Of a stretch of 64,000 nt of DNA, positions 1 through 15,359 are shown in pieces. Location of the stretch: contig CP099851.1 of assembly GCA_030062745.1 (NCBI GenBank), positions 10,294,393 to 10,358,392 of the forward strand. The letters run 5' to 3'. This DNA is from Capitulum mitella. Its lineage: Eukaryota; Arthropoda; Thecostraca; Pollicipedomorpha; Pollicipedidae. Position 1 is the stretch's first letter. Every line of letters begins with the position of its first letter. A program made the translations under genes and the position numbers. The notes beneath the pieces were generated by a model. That model saw nothing but the letters and a program-made list of their open reading frames with translations. It was not told the DNA's origin and made no database searches.

Positions 1-1591
1 GCGACCAGTGCCGATGGGTGATGATCGTGGTGAGGAGGGCGTTGGTATTTAGGTGGTAAAAGATGAATTGCTGCGATTACTGGTGGCGAGGAAGTATCAA
101 TGGTGCTTTCGATATGGGTCGTGCATGAGGAGCGCCTGTAAATGTCGTATGAACCCGGCGGGACGTGCTTAAGGGCCATATTCCACCTCTCGTCAGGCGG
201 GGGGTTTATCGGACTGCGCCGAACTGATCACCTATGACGCTCTGTCGTGACACGACAGTCCCAAGCTCCACTCTCTGATGGACTCGATAAAATATCGTCT
301 GTCGCAATAACGACTACCAGAATATTGGCGATCTAACAGAATACATGCTATTGATGGCGGTAATGATAGCCTGTAGTATTTCAATGCGTATGGAATCCAT
401 GATGTTTTCAATGTTGCGATGTTGCATGTGAAAGCCACAGTGACGGGCAAGTAGCGTAGGGTTATTTTGTCCACATACCAAAACATCACGCAATTCTGCG
501 TGGTGCCGCACAGGGAACAATTTTTATATGTTCTTATGATGGCTGGAGATTTCAGAAAATTGTTCGGAGGAGGACATCCACATTGGATTTCAGGCCGTTT
601 TTCAGGCGTTGCCATAGGCCGAACGTTAAAAGCCCTGAATACTGGGAAGTCCGGACCCCCTACCCACCCATACCCCCTTGGGATTTTCAGCCATGATTGC
701 TGCGCTATCGATGGGTGCTGTCGGGCCATCGAAAATGGGTAAACAATGCAAAACATCTGGGGCTCCACGCATCTCCTCAAACGGTGTATTAGGTATTCCT
801 TTGCCCTATTTTTTAAATGCCCATCGTGAAGCTATTTCTATCGGTGTTTTAACTGTGTTATTTGTATTATTGTTCACTCCTCCTCGCAGATTTGTCAACA
901 TAGCGATATCAACCTGGTAATTTTTCTTAGATTTACCCGCAACTCACGAAAGGTTTACTCCACAACCAAATTATCTGACGCGAACGCAAACGCACCGACC
1001 GTGTTATAGTTGTAACCCGCCTTTCAGTTTACATGCAGCGTGCTTTTCAAACTTCCCAGCACAGGATGGGTTTTGTCATATTAAGGAATTGTCTGCATCG
1101 CGTAGAATTTTACTAAACCGCTTAACTGGTTTACCTTTTGGCCCACCCTGTTTGAGGACTTTCTTACCCACTTTGCCTCTGGTTTGTACTGTCAGTAAGC
1201 AGCAAAAAACTACGGAAATCCATTGATTGGTGAAAATATAACCCAGGAGGATTTAAGTGGCAAAACCTAATTTACATTCGCCATTTTTGTTAAAGCTTTT
1301 TGTTTTGCCGGAAGCGCTTTGACCTGCCAGTTCCAGCCGAGGCTGTCTTAACCATTTTATCCATTTCTATGTGGTTGGTTATGTACCAGGCGCATTGTAC
1401 TTCATAATCTAATAGACTAGGTGCAAATACGGACATCATTTTGGAGGACAAATATTTAACGACTGAAACTAAACATGTTATACAAAGGCCTTCTTCAATG
1501 CGAAAAAAAATATATTAATAAGTGGTTATGACAGTTGGTAACGCAAATAATGAGAGACTAGTAATTTGTTGAAAACTAAACACCATTGAGC
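1..1591. other. Intergenic sequence, no supported gene
   Basis: I find no recognisable gene here. Several overlapping open frames of 60-180 codons run on both strands between about 230 and 920, but none resembles a known family and none has convincing splice borders. A short, very basic minus-strand frame (about 1190 down to 1076) is discussed as a finding. The stretch ends at the target-site duplication of the next element. Confidence 0.5.
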
Positions 1592-1599
1592 ACTGGGCG

Positions 1600-4155
1600 C
1601 AGTGGCGTAGCCAAGGGGGGCCAAAGGGGCCATGCCCCCCCCCCCGAGACCAAGCGGGGCCCCCTGGCGGCCGAGTGAGTCCCCTTGGGGCCGAAGGCCC
1701 CAGTTCTTTGGATAACGTGAGGTGCCCGCAGGGCGTCTTACACTGTCCGAAACTGACAAAGCAAAATAAGAATACTTTAAACATTAAAGAAGGCTTACGA
1801 ACCTAAAGAAAACGCACTCCGAATATACAAGAAGGCTTTCTGTGCTATGAAGAGAGGCCCTTGGTCTGAATCAGCGTTTAGGGGCCCTGCTAGCTTGCAG
1901 GGGAGTTCACTGCTTGTCTGGGGAGGCTCCCTCTCGGCCCATAAAGGGCCCCTGTCAACCTCTGAAGGGACCTCCTTTCGGTGTGGAAGAAGGCCCCTGC
2001 TCCTGCCTCCAGGGGTCGACAGGGGCCCTTTGCAGGCGGATAGGCCGCCCTCTACAGACAGGCAGCGACCTCCCTGGTCAACAGGGGCCCCTAAACGATA
2101 ATTCAGGAGCCTCTGGTTTCCTGTAAAGGTGTCCCTGCCGTCCTGTAAGAGGCACCCGCCAGATTGGCAGGAACGTCTTTACAGGCGAGCATGGGTCCCC
2201 TTTGCACTTCAGCGGGGCCCCTTTGCAAACCGACGGTAATTATAACCACACGGGGCCCAACTGATTACGAGGGCCAGGCGCGGGTCCAAAGGGGAGCAAT
2301 GGGGCGATCGCCCCCTACCCCTGAGGCCAGAGAAGGGGCCCCTGTCAGACTTAAAAGCAGCCCCGAAGGTGCCCCGTTTGAGCTTCACGGGGTCTCTACA
2401 AGAACCTGACGGGCTCTTGATGCAGTCAGGGAGGCCTCCTGGGGGAGTTAAAAACCCCTAAAAAAAAAAAAAAACCCCCCAAACCCCCAAAGGGCCCCCC
2501 ACAACAACAGCCCCCCCCAAAACAAGGGCCCCCCTAAAACCCCAAAAACCCCCCAAAACCCCCCAGGGGGGGGAGAGGAGAAAAAAGGCCCCAGGGGGGC
2601 CCCGGGAAAAAAAAAGCTGAAGGCTCTTGATGCAGTCAGAGGGCCTCCGGGAGGGTTAATGAGACAGTGACACGGTGAGATGGCCCCTAAGATGGAAAGA
2701 AGGGCCCCTGAAACTCTTCAAGAGTCCCTGGGACCTCAAGGGGCCCCAACACGGCAAGGGGTCTATGAGACCACTAAAATTGCCAGAGAGGCACTTAAGA
2801 CGGAAAGAACTTAAGAGGGTGCCTAGCACGGCAAAAGGAGACCCTGACCAGCCAGAGGGGCCCCCTGAACGGGGCTTCGTCGGTAACCTTCTCGACCTCA
2901 AGAGGAGTCACAAATGGGCTATACTGGCCTTTTTGAAACTTTGAGGGATCTTGATGCTTTCAGGGGCTTCCGGGAAGGTCAGGTGGTTTCCGAGACAGCA
3001 AGATGGGCCCGTACACCGCAGATGACCCCTGAGACCGTCAAAAAGGTCGCAGGGCCCATGCGACGCAAAGACGATAAGAAGCCTCTGAGACGGTAATTGG
3101 GTTTTATGGGGGCGTTAGACGACCAGAGGGCCCCCGATTGTAATAAGCGGGCTCTTGGCACGGGCAAGGTCCCCCTGAGACTGCCATTGAGGCCCCTGAA
3201 GCACCAACAAAAGCCCCTTGTTACGGCTAGAGGGGTCCTAAAAGACTACCAGCTATACCTCATGTAACAGATATCCCAGAGACGATAAGAGGGGTACCCA
3301 GGACCACAGGGGGTCCACTGAGACTGCTAGACTTTTGAGACTGCTAACTAGAAGTCTAGCAATAGCGGCCCCTGAGACGACCAGAGGGGCCCCTGAAACT
3401 ACTACACCTTGAGACGTCCAGACTGCTCCTGAAACGGCCAAGGATAGAGGGTTGCCAGAGGCGCCTGTAGCGCAGAGAGAGACTTAAAGAGCGCCATTTT
3501 TAGTGCCTGAGGGGCTCCTTAGACGGCAAAAATGTCCCAGGGACGACAGGAGGGGACCCGAAGTGGCTTAAGCGTCCCTGAAACTGCCAGATGGGTCCCT
3601 GAAATTGTCTGAGGTGTCCATGAAACTGCCAAAGGAGCGCCTGAGAGTCCCGCGCGACACGTGGGACTACAAAAGGAACCTGAGATCATTAGAAGGTCCT
3701 GGCATGGCGGACTGTCCGAGACCACCAAAAGTGCCCCTGTAACTGCAAGAGGGAACCTAAACTACGCTGACAAAAAAGAAACCCCAGAAGCTACTGGATG
3801 AGGAGGGACAGACGGGCTCCTGGACCAGATACAGACAGAGGGCGGGACGGAACTGCCCGAAAATCGCGCTGTTTTTGTCATATTTCGGCCACTTTTTGTT
3901 GGGGAACAAAACGCAGAATTTTCTCAAATAAGGTGACACGTTTGAATTTTTTTGGTTAATTTATATCATAAAAAAGCAAAATTACATCATTTTTCATATC
4001 TGAAGGGCAAAAAATGTGATGTCCCCGCTGACCACTCGCCTCCACCTTCCCCCGCCTTGGCGAAATCCTGGAGCCCTTGGCGAGGGCCCCCATTGGTTAC
4101 GAGGGCCCCCTGATCCGATTTGGCCCCCCCCCCGGGAATCCTGGCTACGCCCCTG
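1600..4155. mobile_element. 2.56-kb hAT-like non-autonomous DNA transposon with internal GGGGCCCCTGAGAC-type array
   Basis: The left end reads CAGTGGCGTAGCCAAGG. The right end, read on the other strand, is CAGGGGCGTAGCCAGGA, so the termini are imperfect inverted repeats of about 16 bp. The flanks are ACTGGGCG (1592-1599) and ACTGGGCA (4156-4163), an 8-bp target-site duplication with one mismatch. CAG-initiated terminal repeats with 8-bp duplications are the signature of hAT transposons. The interior has no transposase frame; most of it is a degenerate tandem array of roughly 25-35 bp units built on GGGGCCCCTGAGAC/CCAGAG. A related interior lies at 24.97-25.45 kb. The open frames inside are by-products of the array. 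Confidence 0.7.
2450..2622. repeat. Homopolymer-run block of A, C and G inside the hAT-like element
   Basis: This block consists almost only of runs of A, C and G. It is flanked by two copies of the same unit (GGCTCTTGATGCAGTCAG followed by GGCCTCC) at about 2412 and 2623. The homologous copy near 25.12 kb passes through the same point without such a block. It is either a local expansion or an error in assembly or consensus calling. Confidence 0.6.
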
Positions 4156-4216
4156 ACTGGGCACACCGGTAGCCCAGTTGTTTTTCTAGTTTCCGATGTA
4201 AACAAGGTGCAACAAC

Positions 4217-4381
4217 CAGGGGCGCAGCCAGAGTTTTCTTAAGAGGGGGGAAAGGACTGCGCTCAGTGTAAACTGAATCATACGAAAACCGCCCGCCAGG
4301 AAGACGATGTGCAATGGTTTTCACAAAAATGCGGGCCTAAGGGAGGGGGGCTGGCCTCCGCACCCCTTGGCTGCGCCTGTG
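4217..4381 (+). mobile_element. hAT-type MITE, 165 bp (copy 1)
   Basis: The element starts CAGGGGCGCAGCCAG and ends CTTGGCTGCGCCTGTG, giving imperfect terminal inverted repeats of about 14-16 bp. It is flanked by a perfect 8-bp target-site duplication, GCAACAAC, at 4209-4216 and 4382-4389. It has no coding capacity. Homologous copies lie at 27760-27920 (same orientation) and 35624-35783 (inverted). Shared internal sequence includes the GTGCAATG and TGCGGG(C/T)CTAAGGG segments. The termini resemble those of the 2.56-kb element just upstream, so both may have been moved by the same hAT transposase. Confidence 0.85.
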
Positions 4382-4671
4382 GCAACAACGATTCTCTTTC
4401 GTTTTATGCCACCAAACCGAAAAGCTATTGCGTAACAAGAAGTCTGAAGACATTTGGTCCAAGGTGCTGCATCATAGTTGTTGGTTACATTTTTTCCAAA
4501 TAGCGTAAAGACCCAACGGAATCCGTGGTCTTTCAGTGAGCAGATAATTATTATACTGTGTACCCTTGAAAGCCGCTACTAAGGTTATCATTCTACATAC
4601 TAGAGTTTTCAGTGGCAAAACGTATGGCATTTCATCAAACACTTGCCCCCTGCTGTGTGACACTTTCGCAG

Positions 4672-5161
4672 ACGTAACGTCTATCCTTCAACGACTAACG
4701 TAACACCAGCCACGACCGCCTTCGCCAGCACAGTACGTTACGCTATCTATCGAGAACCCCTAGAACCGCTGCAAAAGTCCACCGTCGTTCACAATGCGAA
4801 TGGCCCATTTCCGTTTCCTAACCGACAGCGAAGTAGTGACAAATGTCGCATTCTCCCTTGTGAGGGGCAGTCCTCTGCCGATATTCTGACCGTTTCTGGG
4901 CACGTTCCTGACTTTACGGGCGTTCCTAGGTACGCTCCTGACATCCTGGCCAGTGCTGGGTACGCTCCTGCCAGCCTGGCCATTCCTGGATACGCTCCTG
5001 ACATTCTGGGCGCTTCTGGGTGCGCTCCTGCCACGGACACCACCGTGATCCAGTTTTGGAGAGATGCCATTGAACACCGCGAAGGGAATGGCATCCACCG
5101 AGACGTTGCTGCCACGCGGCAAGCCATTGCAGACGAAGAAGAAAAACGGTCCCGCTCGTAA
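4672..5161 (+). CDS. Candidate terminal coding exon, unknown protein with 10-residue repeats
   Basis: This is an open frame of 162 codons with no ATG, so it can only be an exon. It starts after a good acceptor (CACTTTCGCAG, AG at 4670-4671) in phase 2 and ends with TAA at 5159-5161. I do not recognise the protein. A middle part (roughly residues 78-120) is built on an approximately 10-residue unit, such as VPRYAPDILA and IPGYAPDILG, encoded by a 30-bp repeat. It is followed by a mixed-charge tail beginning VIQFWRDAIEHREGNG and ending in a basic EEEKRSRS. Two AATAAA signals follow about 430 bp downstream, as expected for a last exon. No partner exon was found upstream. Because 30 is a multiple of three, the opposite strand is also partly open, so chance cannot be excluded. 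Confidence 0.4.
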
Positions 5162-5586
5162 CGGAAGCCTCTGGTCTCTAACTGGGCACGTTCATTCTGC
5201 GTTTGTCAAAAACGTCGGGACGTGATTTTAGTAGTCCACGCCGGTAGAAGCGGTTAAGCTGACCGTTTTGGGATATGCCAGGGCGACGTCACTTTGAGGA
5301 AGGAAGTGTTTTGTAGATATATTCAGAGTTCCTACATACATTTTATGACAATTATACCATGCAAACGCTTGAGATGAATCTAATAGCAGTAGGATAAACC
5401 ACAGGATCGAGGTTATGTGTAAAAACCAACCACCATTTTTGCATGAAAAATTATTTGCCTCTTTGTTTACCATCAGTGCTCCCTCACTTTACTAGAAGAG
5501 AAGAGCAAACCGAAGAAAGATTGAACTAAATCGTATTCGACAAAAGGAAAGAGTCATCATCGGCGTGCAGTTCAGAAGCGTGACCA

Positions 5587-5600
5587 AATAAAGCAATAAA
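5587..5600 (+). promoter_or_regulatory. Pair of AATAAA polyadenylation signals
   Basis: AATAAA occurs at 5587-5592 and again at 5595-5600. It lies about 430 bp past the stop codon of the candidate terminal exon on the same strand. It is a consensus match only; the true cleavage site is not visible. Confidence 0.35.
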
Positions 5601-5739
5601 ACGATATTTCACGGTCGAAAAGTCCGTTCACCGTTGTCATTGGAAAACCTGGGGCAGGCTACGTTGCGCTGCGAACCACAGTCATAGCTTCACCGTACTC
5701 ATTATTCACTAGCGGGAATGCTTCACCTTAACACGTGTT

Positions 5740-6417
5740 TTGAAGTCAGATAGCCAAGTTTCAACCTGTAACCTTAGAAGCCCATCTACGATTTACACTG
5801 AGTTTCAAAACTCTTCGCTTACGAGAGGTTCAAAGCGATTTCCAAGTTTCACCGTTTGTCCCATTCGGCCGTGTCCTATTTACAGCTGTTACATGACGTT
5901 ACAAAAAGACACAGACCAAGGGACATTTTTTCCATTTATTTTTTATTTTTTATCTATTCTTTTTTTTAATTTTGATTTGATCAACATTTGCCTGCCCAAC
6001 CCATTTTTGCATCATATTGCCAGACGGTTACAGGATGTGGTTTTTCCTAATCATGAACATTTTCTGAAGCTTCTAGATGTTTTTCAGGAAACGAATAGGT
6101 ACCAAAAGGCTTCCGGCAGCCTTTTTTCAGACCAAGTCTACGTTCAACCAAATCTGTTTATGAAAAGCGACCTAAATGTAACATTCCCTTTAAACTTCCG
6201 CAAGGCTTTGCCAAAATTATGTCTTCCGGTCCAGGCATATGATTCTGCTACACGTGTGATTTACGGTTTTTTAATTCATATTCCTTGCCGCATGTGCCTC
6301 TCGGATGGCAATAACGAATGTGTACAAATATCATCTGCTCAGTTTCTTACCGTCTCATCCGGCTGCCTCGCAACTGGTAGGTCCGTATCAGGAGTAACGA
6401 TGTTCACCCGGCTTTGA
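5740..6417 (+). other. Long open frame (225 codons), unrecognised, possibly chance
   Basis: The frame is stop-free for 678 bases but begins with TTG rather than ATG. The translation includes a phenylalanine-rich hydrophobic stretch around residues 63-85, encoded by a T-rich tract. I do not recognise a domain. No clear acceptor precedes it and no clear donor ends it. One such frame in a 64-kb window is compatible with chance; a decayed mobile-element gene is the alternative. Confidence 0.15.
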
Positions 6418-6539
6418 TCAAGCCAGGAGCGTTTTGTTTGAATCCACATGCGCTGTCTTGATCTGAGCGAAGCGAACGCTCCATCGTCGTCGTGACTGGT
6501 ACGTGTCTCACTCTTCAGGGTGTGGTAGTTCCCACACTC

Positions 6540-7190
6540 ATCAGGCAGGGAGTGGGGGACAGAGATCGTCTGCGGCTCCCCTCACACCCGTCAGACGGGG
6601 AGCGGGAGGACAGAGGTCGTCTGCGGCTCCCCTCACACTCGTCAGACGGGGAGCGGGGACAGAGGTCGTCTGCGGCTCCCCTCATACTCGTCAGACGGGG
6701 AGCGGGGACAGAGGTCGTCTGCGGCTCCCCTCACACTCGTCAGACGGGGAGCGGGGACAGAGGTCGTCTGCGGCTCCCCTCACACTCGTCAGACGGGGAG
6801 CGGGGACAGAGGTCGTCTGCGGCTCCCCTCACACTAGTCAGACGGGGAGCGGGAACAGAGGTCGTCCGCGGCTCCCCTCACACTAGTCAGACGGGGAGCG
6901 GGAACAGAGGTCGTCCGCGGCTCCGCTCACACTCGTCAGACGGGGAGCGGGGACAGAGGTCGTCTGCGGCTCCTCCATACTCGTCAGACGGGGAGCGGGG
7001 ACAGAGGTCGTCTGCGGCTCCCCTCACACTCGTCAGACGGGGAGCGGGGACAGAGGTCGTCCGCGGCTCCCCTCATACTCGTCAGACGGGGAGCGAGGAC
7101 AGATGTCGTCTGCGACTCCCCTCATACTCGTCAGACGGGGAGCGGGGACAGAGGTCATCTGCGACTCCTCCATACTCGTCAGGCGGTGGG
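6540..7190. repeat. 49-bp minisatellite, about 13 copies
   Basis: The unit is CTCGTCAGACGGGGAGCGGG followed by ACAGAGGTCGTCTGCGGCTC and CCCTCACA, repeated with a few substitutions. Since 49 is not a multiple of three, the long open frames across it cycle through all three phases and are artefacts. The array ends in a G-run and lies about 120 bp upstream of the first visible metalloproteinase exon, so it is probably intronic. Confidence 0.95.
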
Positions 7191-7307
7191 GGGGAGGGGG
7201 GGGGGGCAGAGCCTCCGGTCCCGGCCGGAGCCGGCAGCTGCTTCCGGCAGGCCTCCGCGAGATGGTGATTTGTAGTGCCGCCGTCAGCCCGTGCCTCCGT
7301 GTTGCAG

Positions 7308-11426
<4,119 letters not shown>

Positions 11427-11453
<27 letters not shown>

Positions 11454-11700
11454 GGCCGAGCCAGCAGCCCCGGCAGCGCCAGCAGCTCCAGAGCAGGCCA
11501 CTGCTGCTGTTCAGCACCGCCTCCCGAGGCCGAGCCAGCAGCCCCGGCAGCGCCAGCAGCTCCAGAGCAGGCCGCTGCTGCTGTTCAGCACTGCCTCCCG
11601 AGGCCGAGCCAGCAGCCCCGGCAGCCCCAGCTCAAGCTACTGCTGCTGCTCAGCGCCGCCTTCTGAGGCAGACTCAGTCCAGCCCCGGCGATCCCAGCTC
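11427..11700 (+). repeat. 74-bp repeat containing the metalloproteinase stop codon (3-4 copies)
   Basis: Units begin CTGCTGCTG(C/T)TCAG at 11427, 11501, 11575 and, shortened, 11640. The first unit overlaps the last codons of the gene, so the hydrophobic LLLLRAAS end and the TGA stop are in the repeat. Copies 2 and 3 carry CGA where copy 1 has the TGA stop; copy 4 again has TGA. The rest is rich in CAG and CCAGCAGC, and frames across it are artefacts. Confidence 0.9.
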
Positions 11701-13020
11701 AGGCTGTTCCAGACTCAGTGGCTCTCAATCCCAGCAGCCTTCAGTCTCAGCTTCTCCTGGACAAGACCATTCTTGGTTCCGGCATCTCTAAGCTGCAGCG
11801 GCTCTAGGCCCCTGCAGGCCCCCAACCCAGCTTCTGACCCTCCCAGTTCAGTGCAGGCAATTCTCAGCCTCGGCTACTCCCAGCTTGGGCAACAATCAGT
11901 CTTGGCAGCTTTCAGTTCAGGCTTCCCGGGGACTCTGGAGCTCTGACTTTCGGCCCTTATCAGTGAAAACTCTCCCGCCACGCTAAGCTGTCCGGTCCTG
12001 AGCCTCAGCTCTCGTGACCATCAGCTCCAACTCGGCAGCTCTCACCATCTGTAGCCCGTACTTTCCGAAGCTCCCTTTTTCTGTACCTCTCAGTTCCCGC
12101 AACTTTTGGGATGCAGCAGCAGACCTTTTCTATAACTCCCAGCTCTCAGTGTAGTTCGAATAGTGTAGTGTGTAGCTCTCAGTGTCGGCCGCTGCGTCCG
12201 CAGGGAACCTGTCGTCGGCTGAAGAGCTCTCGCACTGCCACGAGTGAGAGACGATCATACGGAAGTTTCAGTTTCAGTTTTTGGGAGTTTCATAAGTTTC
12301 AGGAAGATGGTTGTGCGCCTCCCTTGAGTTCCTGGACCTAGTCCAGCATTGGTGATATGCTTGTTAGAAACCGGTGAAGCAGTATGTAGAAGTGAAATGT
12401 TGGATGCTGCGAAGGATCGTAAATGTTCGCCAAGATGCAAAACAACGTGATAGTACTGGCACTCTTTAAGCGACCAGGGACGAATCCAGGATTTTGCCGG
12501 TGGAGGGGACGGCGTTTTTTTTGGAGGCTTCAAAACAATACTGGGGGAGATGTGCGCCGAATTCGCAGCGAAAGGGCGCCAAAATCGCGCGGGAAGGGCG
12601 TCAGACTCGATCGTAGTAGCACATAAATTACGCAAAGCGCTCGATTGTTGTCACGGATGGTGTCAAAACGACTCACAAAGACGTTGCCACTCATGTGGAC
12701 TTGAAAGCGAGATGCCCATATTCTGCATAGGCATATCATATATTATACATATGTACTACGTTACGACCGCTTCGTCTATGTTACAAGGCGAGCTTTTTCA
12801 CAGAAGGGCGCCTGTGTCCTGTTACAAGAGCGCACGATATCACATGCGCGCTCTTAAACGACAGAGCGTTTTTGTATCAACGGACAAAATCCGTCCCTGA
12901 AAAAACTAGATCAAACACCACTCTGAACGTAAAGGCTGGCTCTGTGCCTTTGCGTCACGAGGGACCAAATCTAACAAAAGGCGGCGTATTACTAAAGCGT
13001 TGATGCCTCTTCGACGTTAC
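11700..13020. other. 3' flank of the metalloproteinase gene, no gene; possible inverted-repeat element
   Basis: The first 600 bases are pyrimidine-rich with scattered CAGCTC and CAGTCTC motifs and probably include the 3' untranslated region. From 12477 a segment starts CAGGGACGAATCCAGGATTT, and at 12899 one ends AAAATCCGTCCCTG, which would pair as hAT-like termini. The flanks do not show a convincing 8-bp duplication, so this element is only a candidate. No coding region is supported. Confidence 0.35.
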
Positions 13021-14100
13021 CAGAGTCTTGTTTTGGACAACAAGGTGTTGTGGTCCTTCATCTTTGTGTCTTAGGGAAGCCTTTCAAATGACAGGCCGCC
13101 CATATTTCTACAGCATCCCACACGCGCTTTCATAGTACCACAGCAGCGCCTTTTGGACCACAGGCCTCCAATACTTCACCACATGAATGCCTGTTTGGTG
13201 TCATGGAAAGCCTTATGAACGACGGGGCGCCCATACTCCATCACAGGGGCGCCTCTTTGTGTCACAGGGTCGTCCTCCGAACGACAGCGCAATCATACTC
13301 TGTCACAGGGGCGACTTCTTCGTGCCGCTGGGGAGCATTTTGACCGACAGGTTGACCATGAACCATCAAAGGGTTCATGGCTCCTTCCCTATCCCTTGAA
13401 GTCACTGGTGTCAAGGGCCACTTTTTTGCCGACAGGGCATCCACACGCCTTCGCAAACGCGTCTTTTTGGCGTCATAGAGGTACCTTTGGAACCACAAGT
13501 CACCCATACACAATCTCAAAGATGTTTCCTTTGTGTCACAGGGGTGCATTTTAAATAACGGGGTCATAACAGCGCCTTTTAAACGGCACGGGTACATGAA
13601 CGCCTCTGATATGTAAATGCATTTTCTATGTTACTAGGATGACCTTTCAAATATTACGGCACAATGATTAATCGTAAGGACGCCTCTGAATGCTCTGCCA
13701 CCAAAGGGGCGCCTTTTGAATGTTATGACATAGAAAATCGTTTCTGTGTTACACGGACGTCATGTCAACGAAAAGATCATCTCTCTACAATAACGTAGGT
13801 GCCACCCCGATGTCAGCTGGGCACGCTTTTGAGGGTATCATGCCTTATCATACACGACACGCAGCGAGCTCTGGTACTCGACTGCATATATTCAGTGAAA
13901 ACCGCCCGGGGTCACTTGTGAGTCGGCCGGTCAGTCACGTGACCGGCCCGCCCTGGGTCACAGCCCGGCGACCGCCGCCGAGCGACTACGGCGGCTCACA
14001 GTATCACAACAGAGACGCTTCCTTTGTGTCACAAGGGCGTCTTTTCAATGCCAGGGTGCCCGTACACTACCGCCAGGGCACCTCTGTGTCTTCTGCGTCT
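13020..14100. repeat. Degenerate tandem array with units of about 50-60 bp
   Basis: The phrase CA(C)AGGG(G)CGCC(T) followed by T(C)TTTG(T)GTC and a phrase like CAGGGCGCCCATAC recur every 50-60 bp with strong divergence. It is an old, unhomogenised array, unlike the clean arrays around the metalloproteinase exons. Open frames here are not supported as genes. Confidence 0.5.
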
Positions 14101-14137
14101 TGTCGGTGCTATTTCTGTTTTGACGAGGCATTTTTAA

Positions 14138-15350
14138 CATGCGCCCGACTGGCGGTCGGCGCTGATCACGCACGACTGGGCGAGGGACGGTGACTGACCA
14201 TTCCCCTCTAACTGACGAACGGCTGGTCGCGCGGAAACATAAGCACACCGTTCGAAAACACTTGACCAGAAGGCTCGAAACTGGTCTCATTTTTAATTTT
14301 GGATAATATGGAAGCTATTTACGCCCTATTTGTTTTCTCGCAGCCGACTGCATGAAACCGAGAAACGGCCTGGATCTCAAGGGCTGTGATTAATAAAGTC
14401 TAGTTAGAGGTAGTGATGAACAGGTAAAAGTCCGCAGAAGTCGTTGTACGCCTAGTTTCTCTGATTTGTTTAATACATATGCGGGAACGTTGAATTAAAG
14501 ACACGGCGATTTTCGCGCCGACCGTCGACGGGCGCCGTAGCCGACCGCGGTATAAAACTATCGGAAACTGATTTTGGCGTTTGTTTATTTTAGCGACATA
14601 GTCTTTCGACGTAATATTTCTTTACTTCGTGATTCTTGCGATGATTTCATGCCTAAATTTTGGAAAAATTCACTAGTTATCAATCTACACAATTGGTGGA
14701 GCTTAATGCGCAAGACCCTGTTTATCTCCAAAACATGTAACTTTTTTGACCCTTTTAAACTTTTTCGTATTACTCGCAGCTGTGCGAGTCGATTTTGCCA
14801 TTTTCAACCTGTTCTGATCAATTCATCGATGATTTTGACAGCGGTACAATTCAGCTCATAACAGTTATTCGTTACCTGACCTCAGGCCAATAGCTGTAAG
14901 TCATTAATACTTTGTCCATTAAAGGCAAATGGATTTCTTCGTCACCCCACACTAAAATTGTTGTAAAAAAAATCCATCATATTCCGAAAAATCCTTGACA
15001 TGTCTCAGAAATGGAGTTGACTAAAGGTCAATGACTCCGAAAATTCAAAAAATCTGAAATAGCAGATTTGTTGAATCCATTAGGATTGTTAATCCCTGAA
15101 AGTTTTATTATATCATGTTTTCCAAAAAAGTTAAAGGGCGCCGAACTTTTTTGAACATAGGTCCACTTGACCTAACCTGAATCAGACACCTGACTTAACC
15201 TGAAGTGAACAATTTGACACAAAGTGTAAAAATGATCAGGCAAAAGGTACACAGAGTTTCGTGGCCCTGCGTTTGTTCTTTCTCTCGCAGTCTTGGAAAA
15301 ACCTCATGGGGGCGGCAAACTGCCCCCCCCCCCCCCAGACGGGACGCACA
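14138..15350 (+). mobile_element. piggyBac-like non-autonomous element, diverged copy
   Basis: The sequence is homologous over about 1.2 kb to 19273-20496. Shared phrases include GCTCGAAACTGGTCTCATTT, GCCGACTGCATGA, CTCAAGGGCTGTGA and the terminal AAAAACCTCA followed by C- and G-runs. TTAA is present at the left edge (14134-14137), but the right edge is mutated (ACTAAT). There is no transposase frame; the 95-codon frame at 14574-14861 is not conserved as coding. Confidence 0.55.
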
Positions 15351-15359
15351 TGACTAATG

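Noticed and set aside
232..780. 182-codon minus-strand frame and overlapping + frames near the window start
   Set aside because: Mutually overlapping, no domain, no splice logic; could be decayed mobile DNA but nothing positive supports it.
6492..7268. 258-codon frame of QTGSGDRGRLRLPSHSSDGE repeats
   Set aside because: Product of the 49-bp minisatellite, not a protein gene.
12477..12899. Possible hAT element with CAGGGACG(A/G)AT termini
   Set aside because: Ends pair, but flanking 8-mers differ, so it is kept only as a note in the flank entry.
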